Assembly: GCF_000383575.1 (NCBI RefSeq)
Contig: NZ_KB911579.1
Location: 4,859,424 to 4,923,423 of the forward strand
Reading direction: 5' to 3'
Source: Salinispora oceanensis
GTDB taxonomy: Bacteria > Actinomycetota > Actinomycetes > Mycobacteriales > Micromonosporaceae
DNA: 64,000 nucleotides
The position numbers were made by a program, and so were the translations under genes. The notes beneath the pieces are model-generated. The model was not told where the DNA came from, searched no databases, and saw nothing but the letters and a program-made list of their open reading frames with translations. Of the stretch, positions 8,299-18,549 are shown in pieces (position 1 is the stretch's first letter; the number at the start of each line of letters is the position of its first letter).

Positions 8299-9240
8299 GT
8301 GATCCCGCTACCGACCGCCCACCGCCCGATGGCGCTCGTGGTCGCCGTCGACGCGTTCCTCGACCGGTTCCGTGACGACCCCGCCACCCGCGCCACCTAC
8401 ACCGAGACCCTGCGTCGGCTGCGCGAGACCGCCGGGGACCAGATGCCGGTCACCGGGCTCACCCCGCAGCTCTACGAGCAGACGATGGCGCGCTGGGACC
8501 AGGGCGCGGCGAACACCTGGAACAAGCACCTGTCCGTGCTGACCTCGTTCACCGCCTACTGCCGCCGCCAGGACTGGCTAACCACCGACCCCGGCCGACG
8601 CCTGGAACGCCGCAAGGTCACCCGAACCCGCGACAAAGCCATCCCCCGCGCCCGCCTGGAGCGGCTGTTCACCGACGACCGCCACCCGCTACGCGAGCGG
8701 GTCCTCTGGCGGATGCTCTACGAGACCTGCGCCCGCGCCGAGGAAGTCCTCAGCCTCGACGTACCCGACCTCGACATGGAGTTCCGCCGCGCCCTCGTCA
8801 CCGAGAAAGGCGGCGACCGCGCCTACGTGCACTGGGAAACCCCGACCGCCCGCCTGCTGCCCCGACTGCTGGCCGGCCGCACCATCGGGCCGGTGTTCCT
8901 CACCGACCGGCGTGCCGCAGCAGCGGGGCGCCGCGCCCCGGCCCTGGGCGACATCTGCCCGGAAACCGGCCGCGGCCGGCTGTCCTACCCGCGCGTCGAG
9001 TACCTGTTCAAGCAGGCGTCCAAGCTCCACGACCCGCACGACGCCGGATACACCCTCCACCAACTGCGCCACTCCGGGCTGACCCACCTCGCCGCCAAGG
9101 GCCGCAGCGCCGCCGAACTCCAAGCCAAATCCCGCCACCGGCACCTGGCCACCCTCGGCATCTACGTCCGGCTCGGCGAAGCGACCTCCGCCCGCATCAC
9201 CGCCGAGAACGACGAACACCACCGCCGACACCGACGCTGA
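8299..9240 (+). CDS. Tyrosine recombinase, TnpI-like cointegrate resolvase
   Basis: 313 aa from GTG at 8299 (GAGG at 8290-8293); GTG at 8293 and an ATG at 8329 are alternatives. The N-terminal SAM-like domain (AVDAFLDRFRDDPATRATYTE) is followed by a catalytic domain with the first Arg in ETCARAEEVLSL, Lys in TEKGG, the HxxR box LHQLRHSG, a His in SRHRHLATLG and the nucleophile Tyr in IYVRLG, so the catalytic set appears complete. It sits at the end of a Tn3-family element where a resolvase is expected and behind an IRS-like repeat cluster. It would resolve transposition cointegrates. No serine resolvase is present in the element. A cargo integrase of unrelated role is the main alternative. 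Confidence 0.85.
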   Translation: MIPLPTAHRPMALVVAVDAFLDRFRDDPATRATYTETLRRLRETAGDQMPVTGLTPQLYEQTMARWDQGAANTWNKHLSVLTSFTAYCRRQDWLTTDPGRRLERRKVTRTRDKAIPRARLERLFTDDRHPLRERVLWRMLYETCARAEEVLSLDVPDLDMEFRRALVTEKGGDRAYVHWETPTARLLPRLLAGRTIGPVFLTDRRAAAAGRRAPALGDICPETGRGRLSYPRVEYLFKQASKLHDPHDAGYTLHQLRHSGLTHLAAKGRSAAELQAKSRHRHLATLGIYVRLGEATSARITAENDEHHRRHRR

Positions 9241-9343
9241 CCACCTGTTCAGGCTCTAGATCACCTTTTTGATCCCTGGTCTCGCATCCGTTAAGAAGCC
9301 CCGTCTTGAGGCAGTCACCCCAGGTCCAGACCTAGATCAACTG

Positions 9344-9381
9344 CTTACCGTTGTTTTTGGTCTGGAAACTACGGACGGGCC
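9344..9381 (-). repeat. Right terminal inverted repeat of Tn3-family element
   Basis: Begins CTTACCGTTG and ends ACGGACGGGCC. It aligns with the reverse complement of 1271-1307 at 34 of 38 columns, sharing CTGGAAACTACGG exactly. The last C may belong to the CTAGC duplication (9381-9385) instead. Confidence 0.88.
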
Positions 9382-9427
9382 TAGCGAGGCAGGTGCGGGT
9401 GTCCGCGTCTCGCGGACACCCGCAGCG

Positions 9428-10636
9428 TCAGCGCGGGCGGGCGATTCTCCGCCGGGGCGGCCCCGCGAGCGCTCCCAGTGCCACCCGCACCGGCACCCGA
9501 GAGAGCAGGTCATCGAAGCCGGCCCGCCCCTGACAAAAGGCGACAAAGGTCCGCCAGCCCGGCGGCGTGGCCATCAGTCCGTGGAACAATCCCGGCCGGC
9601 GAGCGAACGTCTCCAGCAGCCGCTGGCCCGCCCGCATCGACGGGACCAGCTCCCCCGCAACCGCCGACTCGTACCGGCCCAGATCGTCAGCGGCGACCGC
9701 CGCCCCCGCCAGCGCACCGGAACGCAGGGCGTAGCTGATCCCCTCCCGGCTCCACGGCTCCAGCAGCCCCGCCGCATCCCCCGCCACCAGCACCCGCCCG
9801 CGACGCAGCGGCGAGTCCTCCCGCCGGCACCGGGTCAGGTGCCCGGAATCGTGCGCTGGCTCGACCCCGGCCAGACCCAGCCGATCCACGAACGACCGCA
9901 GATAGGCCCGGGTCTGCTCCCCCGTCCCCCGCGCCGCGATCACCCCCACCGTCAGCAGGTCGTCCTTCGGAAACACCCAGGCGTACGAGCCGGGTAGCGG
10001 GCCCCAGTCCAGCAGCACCCGACCCCGCCAGCGGGCCCGTTGGGCCGGTGGCACCGGCAGCTCCAACTCCAGCCCCAGGTCGACCTGCCGGTGCCGCACC
10101 CCCACATGCCGCGCGGTCACGCCCGAGGACCCGTCGGCGCCGATCACCGCCCGCGCGGTCACCGTCGCCCCGTCGGCCAGCCGCAGGCGGACCCGGCCGG
10201 GCTCCGACTCCACCGCCCGGACCCCGACTCGCTGACGCAGCGTGGCCCCGGCGGCGACCGCGGCAGCCCGTAGCCGGTCGTCAAACTCGTCCCGGCGCAC
10301 CATCGTCACCAGCGGGCCGGTCGCGCTCCGCCGGGTGAACGCCCGCCGCCCATCCAGGGTGAAGGTCACCCGCTCCGCCCGATCCTGCGCGGGCACCTCG
10401 ATCCGGTCCGCCAGTGCGGCCAACGAGGAGCCGATCAGGCCGCCACCACAGGTCTTGTAACGCGGATGCACAGCCCGCTCCAGCACGAGGGTCGCCAGAC
10501 CCGCCCGCGCCGCGACGTAGGCGGCGGACAGGCCAGCCGGGCCCGCACCCACCACCGCAAGATCCCAGACCGTCACCGTTGCCAGCCTAGGGCTCACGTC
10601 AACGTTCCTGGCCGAGGCGCGGGCAGTTCCCGGCAC
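9428..10636 (-). CDS. Geranylgeranyl reductase family FAD-dependent oxidoreductase
   Basis: 402 aa. Near the N-terminus is the Rossmann FAD motif VVGAGPAGLSAAYVAARAG, then RYKTCGGGLIG, the mid-protein VIGADGSSGVTAR and the late FAD-binding GDAAGLLEPWSREGISYAL, in the order and spacing of the geranylgeranyl reductase/digeranylgeranylglycerophospholipid reductase group of PHBH-fold flavoproteins. These enzymes reduce isoprenoid double bonds, for example of menaquinone side chains. The first 20 or so residues before VTVWDLAVVG are not conserved-looking, so a GTG start near 10597 or 10579 is also likely. It stands alone, the first gene to the right of the transposon. The substrate cannot be deduced. 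Confidence 0.85.
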   Translation of the reverse strand: MPGTARASARNVDVSPRLATVTVWDLAVVGAGPAGLSAAYVAARAGLATLVLERAVHPRYKTCGGGLIGSSLAALADRIEVPAQDRAERVTFTLDGRRAFTRRSATGPLVTMVRRDEFDDRLRAAAVAAGATLRQRVGVRAVESEPGRVRLRLADGATVTARAVIGADGSSGVTARHVGVRHRQVDLGLELELPVPPAQRARWRGRVLLDWGPLPGSYAWVFPKDDLLTVGVIAARGTGEQTRAYLRSFVDRLGLAGVEPAHDSGHLTRCRREDSPLRRGRVLVAGDAAGLLEPWSREGISYALRSGALAGAAVAADDLGRYESAVAGELVPSMRAGQRLLETFARRPGLFHGLMATPPGWRTFVAFCQGRAGFDDLLSRVPVRVALGALAGPPRRRIARPR

Positions 10637-10791
10637 CGTCGCGCCGGGTGACCCAGGCTCGGCGCAGGTCCCGCCCCAACCGACCGCCGGGCCTGGGCGG
10701 CATACCCGATCGGGGGAGCATCTTCGGTCGCCAGCCGGGTATCCACCGCCCAGGCCGACCGCCCGCGAGGCGGTTTCCGAAGGAGGACGAC

Positions 10792-11028
10792 ATGCGGCAG
10801 GTGCAACTGTCGGAACTCGAGGAACGGGTGTACGACGCGGTCGCGGTCCTGGAGGCCCGCGGCCAGGTACCGTACCCGGACCTGATCGCCGAGGAGACCG
10901 GGTTGACCGAGGAGCAACTGATCGCTCCCCTACACCAACTCACCGAGAAGAACCTGCTGCACCGCGAGGACTCGCCGATGGCCGGCCTGGACTTCGGCCC
11001 TCGGTTCTGCGCCCAACAGCTGACGTGA
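10792..11028 (+). CDS. Small winged-helix-like protein
   Basis: 78 aa with an AAGGAGG ribosome-binding site directly upstream of ATG. The sequence LEERVYDAVAVLEARG, then YPDLIAEETGLTEEQL and PLHQLTEKNLL reads as helix, helix-turn-helix and recognition helix of a winged-helix fold, as in small regulators that test a two-state promoter. The end CAQQLT lacks a second domain. It precedes the DHA2 efflux gene by 39 bp and could be co-transcribed with it or regulate it. No close family recognised. Confidence 0.65.
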   Translation: MRQVQLSELEERVYDAVAVLEARGQVPYPDLIAEETGLTEEQLIAPLHQLTEKNLLHREDSPMAGLDFGPRFCAQQLT

Positions 11029-11067
11029 GGCCGCGGCACCCCGGCGCGGGCGGGCAACCGCCGCCGG

Positions 11068-12513
11068 ATGGATGACCACCCTTCCCGGGGGCCGCGGACC
11101 TCCCGGCCCGGTGGTGCCCGGGTCGGGCGACAGCGTCGAGGGGCGGCGCTCGGTGTTGGCCTGGTAGCAGTGTTCATGACGGTGCTCGACGTGAGCATTG
11201 TCAACGTTGCTATCCCGTCGATGGAGCGGGCACTCGATGTCGCTCCCAGTGACGTTCAGTGGGTCCTCGCCGGCTACACGTTGATGTTCGGGTTGATGCT
11301 GGTGCCCGGCGGCCGGTTCGGCGACGGGCATGGACGGCGGACCGTCTTCGTCGTCGGCGTCGCGCTCTTCACCATCACCAGCGTGGCAGCCGGGCTGGCT
11401 CCTACCGCCCCCTGGCTGATCGCTTCCCGCCTGCTCCAAGGTGCCGCCGCCGGACTGATCAACCCACAGGTCACCGGATTGATCCAGGAACTCTTTCAGA
11501 GTGTCGAGCGGGGCCGCCCGTTCGGGCTGCTGGGGGCAGCGGTCGCCATCTCCACCGCGGTCGGGCCACTGCTCGGCGGCCTCCTCATCCACATCGGCGG
11601 CGCCGAGCACGGGTGGCGGTGGGTCTTCTTCGTCAACGTGCCGATCGGTTTGTTCGCCGCCGTCCTCGGCTGGCGCCTTCTCCCACACCGCCCTCAGGGC
11701 GCCCCCGACCGGTACCGAATCGATCCGGTCGGGCTGCTGCTGCTCGGCGCGGGTGTCCTGCTTGTCCTGCTGCCCCTGGTCCAACAGCACTGGCAGGGTC
11801 CGGCAAGGTGGCTGACGCTCCCGGCCGGTCTGCTGACGCTGGCCGCCTTCGCCGGTTGGGAGCGGTGGTACGGCCGCCGCCGTGAGCCCCTGTTCGACCC
11901 GCGGCTACTCGGCATTCGCTCGTACCGGTTCGGTGTCCTGATCGCCCTGCTGTACTTCGGCGGGTTCACCTCCATCTTCTTCGTCCTCACCGTGTACCTG
12001 CAGAACGGCCTCGGGCACAGCGCACTCGCCGCCGGGCTGGCCAGCACCCCGTTCACGGCTGGCTTCGCCATCGCCTCCGTGGTGGGTGGCCGGATCGTCA
12101 GCCGAGTCGGTCGGCCGCTGGTCGCCCTTGGTCTGGCCACCGTCGCCGTCAGCCTCGTCGTCGTGGTCCTCGTCGTGAACCGGGTCCCCACGGGCGCCAC
12201 CGTGTCTTGGTGGACCGCCACACCGTTGCTGGTGGCGGGGCTCGGCAGCGGCCTAGTGGTCACCCCGAACCAGGCCCTCACCCTCGCCCAGGTGCCGGTG
12301 TCGCGTGCCGGCAGCGGCGCGGGCATGCTGCAGACCGGCCAGCGCATCGGGTCTGCCGCCGGCATCGCCACGGTCGGCAGCGTCATCTTCGCGGCACAGG
12401 GGGCCACCGGGGACTGGTCGGTCGCCTTCCACCACGCGATGCTCCTGATCAGCGGAATCACCATTCTCGCGCTCTTGCTGGCGCTGACCGACATCGTCAG
12501 CGACCGCCGCTGA
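11068..12513 (+). CDS. DHA2-family (14-TM) MFS efflux transporter
   Basis: 481 aa. Diagnostic MFS sequences are present: MTVLDVSIVNVAIPS in the first helix (DHA2 motif D1), VPGGRFGDGHGRR as motif A between helices 2 and 3, and a motif-C-like stretch AVAISTAVGPLLGG in helix 5. Length and helix count match EmrB/QacA proton-driven drug exporters of the cytoplasmic membrane. The basic N-terminus (ARVGRQRRG) suits a cytoplasmic end. No regulator is adjacent except the small winged-helix protein upstream. The substrate is unknown. The start may lie slightly downstream, since no clear ribosome-binding site precedes ATG at 11068. Confidence 0.85.
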   Translation: MDDHPSRGPRTSRPGGARVGRQRRGAALGVGLVAVFMTVLDVSIVNVAIPSMERALDVAPSDVQWVLAGYTLMFGLMLVPGGRFGDGHGRRTVFVVGVALFTITSVAAGLAPTAPWLIASRLLQGAAAGLINPQVTGLIQELFQSVERGRPFGLLGAAVAISTAVGPLLGGLLIHIGGAEHGWRWVFFVNVPIGLFAAVLGWRLLPHRPQGAPDRYRIDPVGLLLLGAGVLLVLLPLVQQHWQGPARWLTLPAGLLTLAAFAGWERWYGRRREPLFDPRLLGIRSYRFGVLIALLYFGGFTSIFFVLTVYLQNGLGHSALAAGLASTPFTAGFAIASVVGGRIVSRVGRPLVALGLATVAVSLVVVVLVVNRVPTGATVSWWTATPLLVAGLGSGLVVTPNQALTLAQVPVSRAGSGAGMLQTGQRIGSAAGIATVGSVIFAAQGATGDWSVAFHHAMLLISGITILALLLALTDIVSDRR

Positions 12514-12600
12514 GCGAAAGACGCGACGACACCCAACTGAAGAAACGGCGAACACGCCCGACACGGGGCAGCGGCCGGGCCCTACCGACCGGTAGAAACA

Positions 12601-14229
12601 GTGTCCATGACGAACACCCTCGACCGTCGGACCCTCCTGCGAATGGCTGGCGCCTCCGCCGGCACAGCCGTCCTCGCCAGCGCCGCCCTCGCCGGCCCGG
12701 CCGGGGCCACCGGTAGCGCCTTCCGGCATGGCGTCGCCTCCGGTGACCCGTTGCCCGACGGAATCCTGCTCTGGACCCGTCTCACTCCGACCGAGGAGTC
12801 CCAGCCGGGCTCGGGTGTCGGTCCGGAGGTGACTGTGACCTGGCAGGTGGCCACCGATCCGGACTTCGCCACCCTGACCGCGCAGGGCACCGTCGCTACC
12901 GGCCCGGCTCGGGACCACACGGTCAAAGTTCCGGTCAGCGGGCTCGCGTCGGCCACCACGTACTGGTTCCGCTTCGGATATGCCGGCGCCTGGTCCCCCA
13001 CGGCCCGGACGATGACCGCGCCGGAGGCAGACGCCGACATCGACCGGATCCGACTGGGTGTGGTGTCGTGCTCGAACTGGGAGGCAGGCTACTTCGCCGC
13101 CTACCGGCACCTCGCCGAGCGGGGCGATCTGAACCTGGTGGTGCACCTCGGCGACTACCTGTACGAGTACGGCACCGGCGAGTTCGCCGCCGGGGACACG
13201 GTGGTGCGGTCGGTCCAACCGGCGCACGAAACGCTGACGCTGCAGGACTACCGCGTCCGGCATGCGCTCTACAAGAGCGACCCCGACCTCCAGGCCCTGC
13301 ACGCGTCGGTGCCGTGGGCGATCACCTGGGACGACCACGAGGTCGCCAACGACCAGTGGTCGGGCGGCGCGGAGAACCACACCCCCGGTGCCGAGGGCAG
13401 CTTCACCGATCGGGTGGCGGCAGCGCGCCAGGCGTACGCGGAGTGGATGCCGGTGCGCACCGGGGCGGACGGTGCGATCTATCGGCGGTTGCGCTTCGGC
13501 CGGCTCGCCGACCTGTCCATGCTGGACCTGCGGACGTACCGGTCCGAGCCGGCGTCGGGCCTGGCCATTGACGATCCGGAGCGGACGATCACCGGCGAGG
13601 CGCAGATGGCCTGGCTGAAGGCGGGTCTGGCCAACTCGGACGCCCAGTGGAAACTGGTCGGCAACCCGGTCATGATCTCCCGCCTGGACGTGGGTGCCCT
13701 CCCCTCCTGGCTGCTCGGGCCGCTGGGCACCCTGCTCGGCATCCCGCAGAACGGCGCGGTGCTCAACCCCGATCAGTGGGATGGCTACAACGCCGACCGC
13801 AACGAGCTGATCGACCACCTGTTGGCGACCGACACCCGAGACGTGGTCTTCCTGACCGGCGACATCCACACCTCGTGGGCGAACGAGCTGACCACCCAGT
13901 CGACCGGGCTGACCAACCCGGCCGCCGCCGAGTTCGTGGTGCCGTCGGTGACCAGTGACAACATCAACGACTTCCTGGGAATGCGGGAGGGCAACACGCT
14001 CAGTGATCTGGCGTCGGGCCTGATCCGCTCGACCAATCCGCACGTACGCTGGACCGAGCTGGACGGGCACGGCTACGGGGTACTGGAGGTGACACCGCAG
14101 CAGTGCCGGATGGACTGGTTCCACCTGGATGACCGGACGCAGAGCAGCACCGGTAGCCGCTTTGTGACGGGCTGGTCGGTTACCGCCGGCTCGTCGCGGC
14201 TGCACCGGGAGAGCGCGCCGCTGAGCTGA
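12601..14229 (+). CDS. phoD: PhoD-type alkaline phosphatase/phosphodiesterase, Tat-exported
   Basis: 542 aa from GTG. A twin-arginine signal (DRRTLLRMAGASAG, then hydrophobic, cut after AGA) indicates export in folded form. The mature protein starts with the PhoD N-terminal domain (FRHGVASGDPLPDGILLWTR) and continues with the metallophosphatase domain: GVVSCSNWEAGYF, VVHLGDYLYEYG, WDDHEVANDQW and GDIHTSW carry the metal-binding Asp, Asn and His residues expected for the Fe/Ca centre. It would release phosphate from phosphoesters outside the cell. No Pho box was identified in the 87 bp upstream. It lies downstream of the DHA2 transporter on the same strand but is probably transcribed separately. 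Confidence 0.92.
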   Translation: MSMTNTLDRRTLLRMAGASAGTAVLASAALAGPAGATGSAFRHGVASGDPLPDGILLWTRLTPTEESQPGSGVGPEVTVTWQVATDPDFATLTAQGTVATGPARDHTVKVPVSGLASATTYWFRFGYAGAWSPTARTMTAPEADADIDRIRLGVVSCSNWEAGYFAAYRHLAERGDLNLVVHLGDYLYEYGTGEFAAGDTVVRSVQPAHETLTLQDYRVRHALYKSDPDLQALHASVPWAITWDDHEVANDQWSGGAENHTPGAEGSFTDRVAAARQAYAEWMPVRTGADGAIYRRLRFGRLADLSMLDLRTYRSEPASGLAIDDPERTITGEAQMAWLKAGLANSDAQWKLVGNPVMISRLDVGALPSWLLGPLGTLLGIPQNGAVLNPDQWDGYNADRNELIDHLLATDTRDVVFLTGDIHTSWANELTTQSTGLTNPAAAEFVVPSVTSDNINDFLGMREGNTLSDLASGLIRSTNPHVRWTELDGHGYGVLEVTPQQCRMDWFHLDDRTQSSTGSRFVTGWSVTAGSSRLHRESAPLS

Positions 14230-14254
14230 CGCTGACTGGAGAGCCGGCCGTTGC

Positions 14255-15061
14255 TCACCAGAGCTCGGCGACGAGCTCCGCTGCCTGCTCTTCCCACTGC
14301 GCGTAGTGGAACGGGTACGCGGACACCTGCACCGTCTGCGCCGCGACGGTCAGCGGCAGCTCCTGCCAGCCGTTGACGTTCTTGAGCGCCTCGAAGAACG
14401 CCGTCGCGGCGTACTGCGGGTCGGTGATCTGCTGCGGCGTGCCCCACCCGGTCGACGGGCGCTGCTGGAACAGGCCCTGCGAGTCGTGGTCGTTGTAGTA
14501 GCCCAGGTGGCCGAGGTTGTACAGCTTCGACTCCTGCAGCGCGGTCGCCACGCCAATGACCGCACCCCGCTCGCCGACCCCGGTCGCCTTGGCGACCTCG
14601 ATGATCTCCTTGGCGTTCGCGCGCTGGGCGTCGTCAACCTGGATGTAGGACTGGGCGCCCTGCACACCGTGGGGGATCAGCTCTTCCCGGGTGGGCGAGT
14701 CGGTGCTGTCGGTGTCGCTCGCCGCCGTCTCGGGGCTCCGGTCCGGGTCCGGGGTCGACTCGGTCGGATCCGGCTCGAGGTCCGGGTCCGGGGTCGTCGA
14801 GTCGGTTTGGTCCGGCTCGAGGTCCGGGTCCGGGTCACCGTCTGCGGCCTGCTTGCCGGTGGCCAGCTCAATGGCGGCTACGGCGCCCGGGTCCGGGCCA
14901 CTGGTCACCGATGCCGCAGCGGCGGTTGGCGCGAGCGCGAGACCTCCGATCGCTGCTACGCCAGCCACGCTGAGGACAAGCTTGCGGTTCGGCTCGGTCG
15001 AGAGCCATTGGTACGGGGTCTTCGCGATGGCCGGGAGCCATCGGGTGAAGTCATCCTTCAC
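14255..15061 (-). CDS. Secreted protein with lysozyme/transglycosylase-like domain
   Basis: 268 aa from GTG (GTGAAGGATGAC). Residues about 27-50 form a hydrophobic signal (LVLSVAGVAAIGGLALAP, cut near AAA). A linker of about 60 residues contains repeated DPDPDLEPD-type units encoded by an imperfect DNA tandem repeat near 14740-14840. The C-terminal domain (QRANAKEIIEVAKATG, GVATALQESKLYN, SQGLFQQRPSTGWG, ITDPQYAATAFFEAL) is the fold common in actinobacterial cell-wall proteins related to goose-type/transglycosylase lysozymes, where the Glu of LQES would be catalytic. Expected role: peptidoglycan turnover at the cell surface. A 41-codon ORF with a CPRC motif overlaps the start by 11 bp. Confidence 0.75.
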   Translation of the reverse strand: MKDDFTRWLPAIAKTPYQWLSTEPNRKLVLSVAGVAAIGGLALAPTAAAASVTSGPDPGAVAAIELATGKQAADGDPDPDLEPDQTDSTTPDPDLEPDPTESTPDPDRSPETAASDTDSTDSPTREELIPHGVQGAQSYIQVDDAQRANAKEIIEVAKATGVGERGAVIGVATALQESKLYNLGHLGYYNDHDSQGLFQQRPSTGWGTPQQITDPQYAATAFFEALKNVNGWQELPLTVAAQTVQVSAYPFHYAQWEEQAAELVAELW

Positions 15062-15490
15062 GATGTGCCCTTTCGGTCAGGCGAAGCGCTCCGGGTGAGC
15101 ACTCCTCGGGGAACCGCCGCGCGGGGTTTGGGATCCGGCGGCACCGGGGACACAACCCGATCACCATGTCCGGCATTCCGGGATCGCCCCGGATGGGAGT
15201 AGCTGCGGCGCAGGTCACAGGCAGATGGCGACCTCCAGCAGCAAACCGGATAGAGAACGCAAAAGCACATGCTGGGACCCCGGAACCGCCGCACCGGGCG
15301 TTCCGGGTACGGAAGGCCGGGCCAGACCGCGCTACGGCCCTCCGCGGCGGGCTCGGAGGCTGCACCGGTGTACACGGCGCGAACCGGTTGGATCGCGGTC
15401 AGCTCACCGCCAACGCCCCGCCCTCGGCTGCGGCTGCGGTGGAAGCGGCCAGGGGCAGGACCGTCGGCTGACCAGGCCAGACGTCGGCGG
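15062..15490. other. Intergenic region with possible small ORF
   Basis: About 430 bp upstream of the secreted lysozyme-like gene. On the minus strand a 41-codon ORF (ATG about 15176 to 15051) encodes a peptide with CPRCRR and overlaps the downstream start by 11 bp; it may be a leader peptide or chance. I looked for the conserved blocks of the ydaO/c-di-AMP riboswitch, which often precedes actinobacterial wall hydrolases, and did not find them. Confidence 0.35.
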
Positions 15491-16412
15491 TCACACCAGG
15501 TCGTCCGCCGGGGGTGACGGCGACGCCGGCGGCTGGTCGGCCGGCTGCGGTGCCGGCGCGGCCCCGGTGGTCAGCCGACGAGTCGGCGCACCGGCGGTCC
15601 GGTCAAGCCCGACCCGCAGCAGCCTCCCGTACGAGGCCGGTGCGATCCGGGCGATCAGGTCGGGCAGCTTCGCCGACCAACCGATCAGCACCCGGGGCCG
15701 GCGGCGTTCCACGCCGCGCAGGATCACCTCGGCGGCCCGGGCGGGTGGGATGCGGAGCAGGCGATTGAACTGGCGCCGGCCCGCCTCGTGGTCGTCCCGG
15801 TCGACGCCGCTGCCGAACCGCGCGTTCTCGGTGATCCGGGTGGCGATTCCGCCGGGGTGCACGGCGGTGACGCCGACGCCGTCGGCGACCAGTTCGTGGC
15901 GCAGCGCCTCGGTGAAGCCACGGACGGCGAACTTGGTCGCCGAGTAGGCGGCCTGCCCAGGCGGGGCGATCAGCCCGAACAGGCTGGAGACGTTTACCAG
16001 GTGCGAGCCGGGATCCGCCTTCAGAGCCGGCAGTAACGCGTGCGTGAGCTGCACGACCGCACGGAAGTTGATGTCGACCACCCACTGGAACTCGTCCAGG
16101 GTCACCTGGTCGAACCGACCGCCCAGTGCCACGCCGGCGTTGTTGACCAGGAGCCGGATTCGGGGATGGCGGACGCGGATCTGCTCGGCTGCCCCCGCCG
16201 TGGCCGCCGCGTCGGCGAGGTCCACGACGACCGGGTCCACCCGCCGGTCGGGGTACGCGACGCGGATCGCGCTCACCACGGTGGCCAGGCGTTCGGCGTC
16301 GCGATCGAGCAGGACCAGGTCACTGCCGCGCGCCGCCAGGCCATGGGCGAGGGCGGCGCCGATCCCGCTGGCGGCACCGGTAACCACAGCGGTCGCGCGG
16401 TGGTAGTCAAAC

Positions 16413-16420
<8 letters not shown>
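15491..16420 (-). CDS. Short-chain dehydrogenase/reductase
   Basis: 309 aa. Classical SDR motifs are in order: TGAASGIGAALAHG (NAD(P)-binding), the NNAG motif, catalytic Ser in VNVSSLFG and YSATK with Tyr and Lys. The C-terminal 40 residues are Pro/Ala-rich and probably disordered. The gene overlaps the end of the upstream monooxygenase gene by 8 bp, so the two are translated as a unit. The pairing of a flavin monooxygenase with an SDR on lipophilic substrates resembles the mycobacterial mymA operon (Rv3083 and Rv3085). The substrate is unknown; the operon suggests interconversion of alcohol, ketone and ester or acid. Confidence 0.88.
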
Positions 16421-17897
<1,477 letters not shown>

Positions 17898-18067
17898 GGC
17901 CTCTCCCGTCAACGAGCCGGTGCACTCGACCCTAGCCAGCACCAGCACCGCATTCAACACATTGAACTGGTCTGATATGTCGGCTCCGCGACGACGAGCC
18001 AGCAGCGCCACCCAGGCCCCGGAAGCCAACCGCGCCGAACCGGGTCCGGAGCAGGCGATCGTAGCGG

Positions 18068-18508
18068 ATGATCGGGGGCGTGGAATCACGACCCGAACGC
18101 GGCCACCACTGCCTGCCACACACCGCCGACGTACGGATCGAAGCGTGGGCGCCGACGCGGGCGGAGTGCGTGGCCGAGGCGGTCACCGCCCTGGTGGACA
18201 CCTTCGTCGACCCGGGCCCCGCGCAACCCACCGCCGAACGGGTGTACCACGCCCCCGCCGACGAGGACGCAGACCTCCTGGTGAACATCCTCGAGGAGGT
18301 GATCTTCCGGATGGAGACCAGGGGCGAGCTGCCACTACGAACCGAGATCCGCGACGAGGGTGCCGGCGGGCTACACGTACGTTGGCAGACCACCGACGCC
18401 GACGCGGTGGAGCTGATCGGCGCCGTACCGAAGGCCATCTCCCTGCACGAGCTACGCTTCGGCCCCGAAGGTCCCCGCTGGTCCTGCGCGCTCACCGTGG
18501 ACGTGTGA
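18068..18508 (+). CDS. Archease
   Basis: 146 aa. GHHCLPHTADVRIEAWAPT at the N-terminus and the ending RWSCALTVDV are the archease signature, with the conserved His and Asp of the metal site (HTADVRI). Length fits the family (about 140). Archease activates the RNA ligase RtcB by helping transfer GMP to its active-site His and making it multi-turnover. The partner gene rtcB lies just downstream on the opposite strand, 41 bp away and converging, not in the usual operon. Confidence 0.92.
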   Translation: MIGGVESRPERGHHCLPHTADVRIEAWAPTRAECVAEAVTALVDTFVDPGPAQPTAERVYHAPADEDADLLVNILEEVIFRMETRGELPLRTEIRDEGAGGLHVRWQTTDADAVELIGAVPKAISLHELRFGPEGPRWSCALTVDV

Positions 18509-18549
18509 GCCGGCGCAACCGCCAGATCCGCGCAACCAGCCCGGGGGCA

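Larger units (their letters stand above)
1271..9380 (+). mobile_element. Tn3-family transposon with TnpI-type recombinase, 8.1 kb
   Basis: The ends are IRL 1271-1307 and IRR 9344-9381, which match at 34 of 38 aligned columns with one gap and both carry the Tn3-type inner end (CGCTAAG on the left, CTTACCG on the right). CTAGC flanks the element on both sides (1266-1270 and 9381-9385), the 5-bp duplication expected of Tn3. Content in order: frameshifted tnpA, decayed coding relics, a secreted cargo protein, a membrane cargo protein, an IS3 remnant, a recombination site and a tyrosine recombinase. tnpA is broken, so the copy is probably immobile unless helped in trans. The exact right border is ambiguous by one C shared with the duplication. 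Confidence 0.88.

Noticed and set aside
12253..14205. 650-codon open frame antisense to the PhoD gene
   Set aside because: It lies opposite a gene with complete PhoD motifs and a Tat signal; the antisense product is Arg/Gly/Gln-rich with no motif, the usual shadow in GC-rich DNA.
15062..15300. ydaO (c-di-AMP) riboswitch upstream of the secreted lysozyme-like gene
   Set aside because: The conserved blocks of that riboswitch were looked for and are absent.
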